DNA from: Trogon surrucura
Lineage: Eukaryota; Chordata; Aves; Trogoniformes; Trogonidae
Direction: 5' to 3'
Assembly (NCBI GenBank): GCA_020746105.1
Contig: CM036643.1
Span: 558,001-622,000 of the forward strand
Length of the DNA stretch: 64,000 nt
Below, piece by piece: positions 59,401 through 64,000 of this stretch. The notes under the pieces are model-generated. The model was not told the origin of the DNA and did no database searches. It saw only the letters and a program-made list of their open reading frames with translations. A program made the position numbers and the translations under genes. How positions within the stretch are numbered: the stretch's first letter is position 1; every line of letters begins with the position of its first letter.

Positions 59401-62400
59401 TACGGACTTTTCAAATTCTCAGTGCTCCTGTACCATGGTAGACGCCTCCTGATTTCTTCTCCAGAAGATCTGGGAGTGCTTTGACCTCGACCAGCACTGA
59501 GCTCCCAGAGGAAAGGCAGCTCATCCGCAGAGGAAGGGGGGTGCTGGGCTGGGAGCCAGTTGGGTCCCTACTCTTTCACTGAATTTAGTAATTCGGAGTA
59601 ATTCCCCAGCTATTTCTTGTTTTTTCCGTAGGAGGCAAAGAGATCTGCTGCTTTTGAGATGGGGTAGCTGAGTTCAGGCAGTCGTTTGGCAGGACTGTCC
59701 TTTGCGTAGCTCAAACTCGAGATGCATCGGGACGCTGCCCTTCAAAGCGGGTGTCTTGAATGTGTCGCACCACACTGGTGACCGTGTTGTCACTCTGCAA
59801 GAGTAGGGTTGGTCCAGATTGTCTCCTTTGCTGCCTGGCAAGACGTTGTTTAAATTGCCAGTTAGACTTTTCTTCCCCTTGGAGTTTGCTGCTCTCAGTT
59901 GCTGCTTTATGTTCTGTCACCCCAAGCAAAGCTCCAGCTGTCCAGTGGCCGGGACGACCACCGAGACCGGTGAAGCCCAACCCACCGGAGTTGAGGACCG
60001 ACAGGAGAACCGCGCGTGGTCTCTGTTAAAACAGCAGCGTTTGCAGAGTCGGTCTCTCAGGAGTTCAAGCCCGACGCGCTCTTACCTTCTGCCTCCCAGG
60101 TCAGGGCTGGATGCGCCGGAGTGGAGGGTTTTGCCCAACCCCGTGCGGGGCAGGAAGGGGAGGGAGGAGTGAGGTAGGTAGAATAGAAGCGACGCTGCCT
60201 TGTATTTAAAGCAGGAGTAACGTAGATCACCTCAACGTGCTCCCCCTTCTCGCTTTCCCACGACGGAGTCCCGGCCGCGGGCTCTGCAGGGCGACGGCGC
60301 CGTGAGACAACCTTGGCTTTGCTGCTTGCGTTTTGTGACCTCGGTGGGCTCCTCTGCTGGTTCAGTACCTGCCGAAAGCCTCCCAACGATTCTCTCCAAC
60401 GGCAGAGCGGTGTTTTTCTTCCTGTGCCTGAAATGAATCGCTTCAGGGTGTTCCGCGTTATTTTTTAGGGTGGAATTCCTGGTTTGTGGGTGGAACTGCT
60501 TCTGTGTGAAGGGCGAGTTGTCAGCACCCTCCTGAGCTCTCGGATATTTAGTTGGTTTTTCTCCAGGACAGCGGTGCCATTACAGTACTGCTTCAGTTAC
60601 TCTCTGAATACCTGTGTAAACGCTTTTTTAATCTCGTCCTTTCAGCCCTTCAGTGATTACTTCGGTTCAGAAGGGCTTCGTATGGATTTTTGTTTCCATT
60701 TAGGGCTGTATGAGCTAATTAAGGCCCCTTGGCACCAATTTGAGCGACTTGAGCGTCGGGAGCAGTTTTGGTCGGCGTGTTTGATACGGCTCACAAAGGG
60801 TATGGAGCGCTCGAGAAGTATTTTTCGGTTTAATTGGCAAGTTTGGAGAGATTTTTGTGAAATGTTTCCGAAAGCTCAAGGCTCCTCTCCGTAGCGCAGG
60901 CTCAGGAGTGCCGATCTCTTCGGCTGGTCGCTCACCTTGTCCACGCGATCGGTGAGATCTGGGGGTTACAAGAAGCAAAATATCACCAAAGGCCTTTGTG
61001 CCGTCAGGCTACGGCGGTTTTGCTGGCAAAAGATGCTGCAGTAATTTCCTTTCTACAGCCTCTGCGCATCTTGACAGACCAAATTTTGGGGATTTTTCAA
61101 GGCAGAATTGTCCAGCGCCGCGTTTTTTCGAAGGGAGGCAGCTGGCTCAAGTCGTCATCTGCTTGAGTGCTCCTTCCCTGAGCGGGTGCCTGATGGCGCT
61201 TCGCGCAGTCAGTCGCTCCATTTAGATGCTGACGTGAAACTTGATTTTTTTTTCTCTTTCTCCGATTTTTTTTTTTCTGTCCGGGCGGGCGGTTCTGCAT
61301 CCCCATGCCAAGAGGGGAAGGGGCGATGCCATGGGAAGCCCTGCACGCTGCCGAGAGGGCGGACGCCGTACCTGAGAGCCCCTCATCTTCTCTTTAAATG
61401 TCACTTGTAAATGGATGTCGTCTTTCCCATGACAGTTTTCCTTTCCGTACGCACGCGGCGCCGCTCTCGCCATCTGTGTGGGTGCGCGTTGTCGGGGGCA
61501 GCGCGCGCGGAGCGGCAGAGGATTTGCTGGCAGGGTTGCAATGTAGAGATGTTGACTAGTCCCTAACTTTAAAGCTGGAGCAAAGACAGCAGAAAATTGA
61601 TGCCGTGCTCGTCAGCGTTAAAATGACAGGCTGCGCGGTTCCAGGGCGAAAACTTGCCGGGGTGGGAGCCACAAATAAGGCGGAGTTTTGCGGTTTGGCC
61701 TAACAGGTGGTGATTATTTGTGGGTTTCGATAGCAGGATCGTTTTTGTGTTGGTGAAGGACTGTTTGTTCGATGATCAGAACTGAAATCTGGAAGGCTAA
61801 CAATTGCTTCTGCCTAATTTACTATTTTTTTCCTCCCCCCCGCAGCGCTAACTGAAGTTACAGGATAATTAGGATTTTCTAGGAGGTGCGTCTTGTGCTG
61901 CATTTTGTGGCTTTTGATGTGTCCACTGGGTTCTGTGTTTGGGGGGGGTTTGTTGTGTTGTTTGGTTTTTTTTAATTCCAGCGTACTTCCTCTCAACCCG
62001 GCATCTCTTCAGGCCTGAATTCATTTTGGTGGAAGAGAGATGATGACATAGTCTTTCTCCACCTTCGTCTCGGAGGGCTGGATGTTTGTTTTCGTTTCGG
62101 TATTAAGTAGGAGTCACTGGTGGATTAACTATCTAGGACACGTTTTGAGCAAGAGGCTTCTAGCCTGGTAATGCCAGAAAATGCTTATTAAAGAAAATGA
62201 GAAACCGAAGGAGCAAACATCCTGAAACTGCTAATTGCTCCTGAGGCTGCTTCGCAGAGCGGCCCCGTGCGTTTTCCTGGCTGTGACTGCGATCTTGGCT
62301 GCAGAGAAAGTCCTGGTAAACGTGGGTCTGTCTTTAAAATGAAGCAAAAATACCGTGTACTTGGTCAGACAGGACAGTTGCGTTTCAGTTAAAGCCAGCG

Positions 62401-64000
62401 GTTGCATTACCTTTTTCACCTCGGTACGATAAACCGGGTTGCCCATCGTATACCAGACACAGAACCGGCCAAAATGGGTTGATAATAAATTGATAGACCC
62501 TCCCGAGGTGAAATGCTGCTTCTTGGGACTCCGTCAGGTGCCAAGAGCGTCGTAATTGGGGAGGAACTTCGTTTAATACCTGCAGGCTCAGCTTTCCTGT
62601 CGGTAGGATAGCGACACGTGAGCTTCTACGAGATACTGAGGTTGAAGGTTTATAACTGGGCTCAGAGAGATGCTACAGCTTCCCAGCTGCCAGGTTTGAA
62701 AACACAAAGATTGGTTTTATTTCGAATTTTTATTATTTTTCTTTTTCTAAACTGAAAACTGGAAGCTGAAAACTGAAAATGAGAAGGCTGGAAGTGACCA
62801 GCGTGAAGAGCAAGAAGAATGAGGTGGGTTTTTACAGTGTCTGAAGAATCTAAATTTAAACGCAAATTTTCCTGTGAGGTGCCATGAAAAACAACTTAAT
62901 CTGTAAAGGTGAGGTGGGGTGAAAAACAACTTAATCCAAGGCCTGCGGGAGGGAGGGATAAGATGTGTCTGAGTGGCAGCTGCTCCTCTAAAGGGAAAAG
63001 CAATTATTACAGGCAAAAAGGGTCTCAAAAAGAGTCCCAAACAGCGGAGCTGCTTATTGGAGGGGTTTGTGGCTGGATGGGTGATGAAAATAGTGCCGGA
63101 AATTAGAGAGTAGTGTAGAGGAAAGGGACCTGGGGGTCTTGGTGGGCAGCAGGATGGCCATGAGCCAGCACTGTGCCCTTGTGGCCAGGAAGGCCAAGGG
63201 CATCCTGGGGTGTGTTAGAAGGGGGGTGGTCAGTAGGTCAAGAGAGGTTCTCCTTCCCCTCTACTCTGCCCTGGTGAGACCCCATCTGGAATAGGGTGTC
63301 CAGTTCTGGGCCCCTCAGTTCAAGAAAGACAGGGAACTGCTGGAGAGAGTCCAGCACAGGGCAACTGGGATGATTAAGGGAGTGGAGCATCTCCCTGGTG
63401 AGGAAAGACTGAAGGAGCTGGGGCTCTTTAGTTTGGAGAAGAGGAGACTGAGGGGTGACCTCATTAATGTTTACAAATATATCAAGGGTGAGTGTCACGA
63501 GGATGGAGCCAGGCTCTTCTCGGTGACAACCACTGATAGGACAAGGGGTAATGGGCTGAAACTGGAACGTAAGAGGTTCCGCTTAAACTCGAGAAGAAAC
63601 TTCTTCTCAGTGAGGGTGATGGAGCCCTGGAACAGGCTGCCCAGGGAGGTTGTGGAGTCTCCTTCTCTGGAGACACTCAAGACCCGCCTGGACACGTTCC
63701 TGTGTAGCACTATCGAGGCGTTCCTGCTCTGGCAGGGGGATTGGACTTGATGATCTTTCGAGGTCCCTTCCTATCCCTAACATTCTGTGATTCCGTGATT
63801 CTGTGATTCTATGAAATGTGAAGTGTCCTCACACCCGGGGAGTTCGGGGCTCACCGGTGCCTCAGTTGTGCCTGCGAAGCACCTGGGGAGCCCGAGGGCT
63901 CATTTGGATTCTGCTCCTTGTTCTTTAGCATCTTGAGTTTGGACGTGTACCTGCCCAGAGCTGAGCTTGTTCCCAAGTGAGCAAATAAACAGATCAAGCT
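52714..64000 (+). other. PIP5K1C intron 1 (partial)
   Basis: At least 11.3 kb without a recognisable exon. After the CpG island ends near 53.5 kb the composition falls towards neutral GC, with T-rich runs (for example 54001-54015, 55313-55330, 61237-61276) and poly(A) near 57428. No segment resembles PIP5K1C exon 2 or the lipid-kinase core. One substantial repeat is visible, the CR1 at 63107-63815. Confidence 0.7.
63107..63815 (+). mobile_element. CR1 LINE 3' portion, about 0.7 kb, relatively intact
   Basis: Begins in ORF2 sequence (GGGACCTGGGGGTCTTGGTG) and runs to GGTCCCTTCCTATCCCTAAC and a repeated ATTCTGTGATTC tail. An open frame at 63370-63750 encodes 126 residues of the C-terminal end of the CR1 reverse-transcriptase polyprotein ([20 protein letters not shown], then [18 protein letters not shown]). 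It is 5'-truncated and sense-oriented in PIP5K1C intron 1. Confidence 0.92.

Noticed and set aside
1-64000. tRNA, rRNA, CRISPR arrays, bacterial operons or phage
   Set aside because: No cloverleaf-type tRNA with A/B boxes or rRNA-like segment was noticed by eye, and the exon-intron structure excludes a prokaryotic reading. A covariance-model scan would be needed to exclude small ncRNAs.

Overview
The window is vertebrate nuclear DNA, almost certainly from a bird. It carries CR1 retrotransposon 3' ends with ATTCTATGATTCT-type tails, compact introns, very GC-rich intergenic DNA and GC-rich minisatellites, as seen on avian microchromosomes. The gene order matches human 19p13.3 (MATK, RAX2, MRPL54, APBA3, TJP3, PIP5K1C), the segment that corresponds to chicken chromosome 28. 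All calls come from reading the sequence; no database was searched.

Layout. 1-5.4 kb: no recognisable gene, one CR1 tail. 5.46-9.55 kb (+): MATK, a CSK-family tyrosine kinase. 10.88-12.29 kb (+): a CaaX-ended complexin of the CPLX3/CPLX4 type. 12.3-19.9 kb: intergenic DNA with AT-rich islands holding homeodomain and CRX/OTX-type motifs, plus several minisatellites. 19.91-22.34 kb (+): RAX2, with a nested pair of CR1s in its intron. 25.22-30.99 kb (-): a complete 15-exon MALT1-like paracaspase. 32.79-33.57 kb (-): MRPL54, sharing a CpG-island promoter with APBA3 (33.81-39.61 kb, +), which has a one-base frameshift in its first coding exon. 40.93-47.96 kb (-): TJP3 (ZO-3). 51.1-53.4 kb: CpG island with PIP5K1C exon 1 at 52.61 kb (+). 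The rest is PIP5K1C intron 1, ending with a fairly intact CR1 near 63.1-63.8 kb.

The most interesting part is 10-31 kb. As I know the human map, neither the complexin nor the paracaspase lies between MATK and MRPL54 on human 19p13.3. On human 18q21 the paralogues RAX, CPLX4 and MALT1 sit close together. This window therefore appears to keep the second copy of an ancient RAX-CPLX-MALT1 cluster, of which human retains only RAX2 on this side. The paracaspase is intact (His376/Cys425, 726 aa) and has a 36-nt in-frame mini-exon where MALT1 has its alternatively spliced exon 7; a CR1 lies directly against the acceptor of that mini-exon. RAX2 and CPLX3/4-type complexins act in the retina, and K50-homeodomain (TAATC/GGATTA) motifs recur in the flanking DNA, which suggests a shared retinal regulatory domain. 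That last step is inference.
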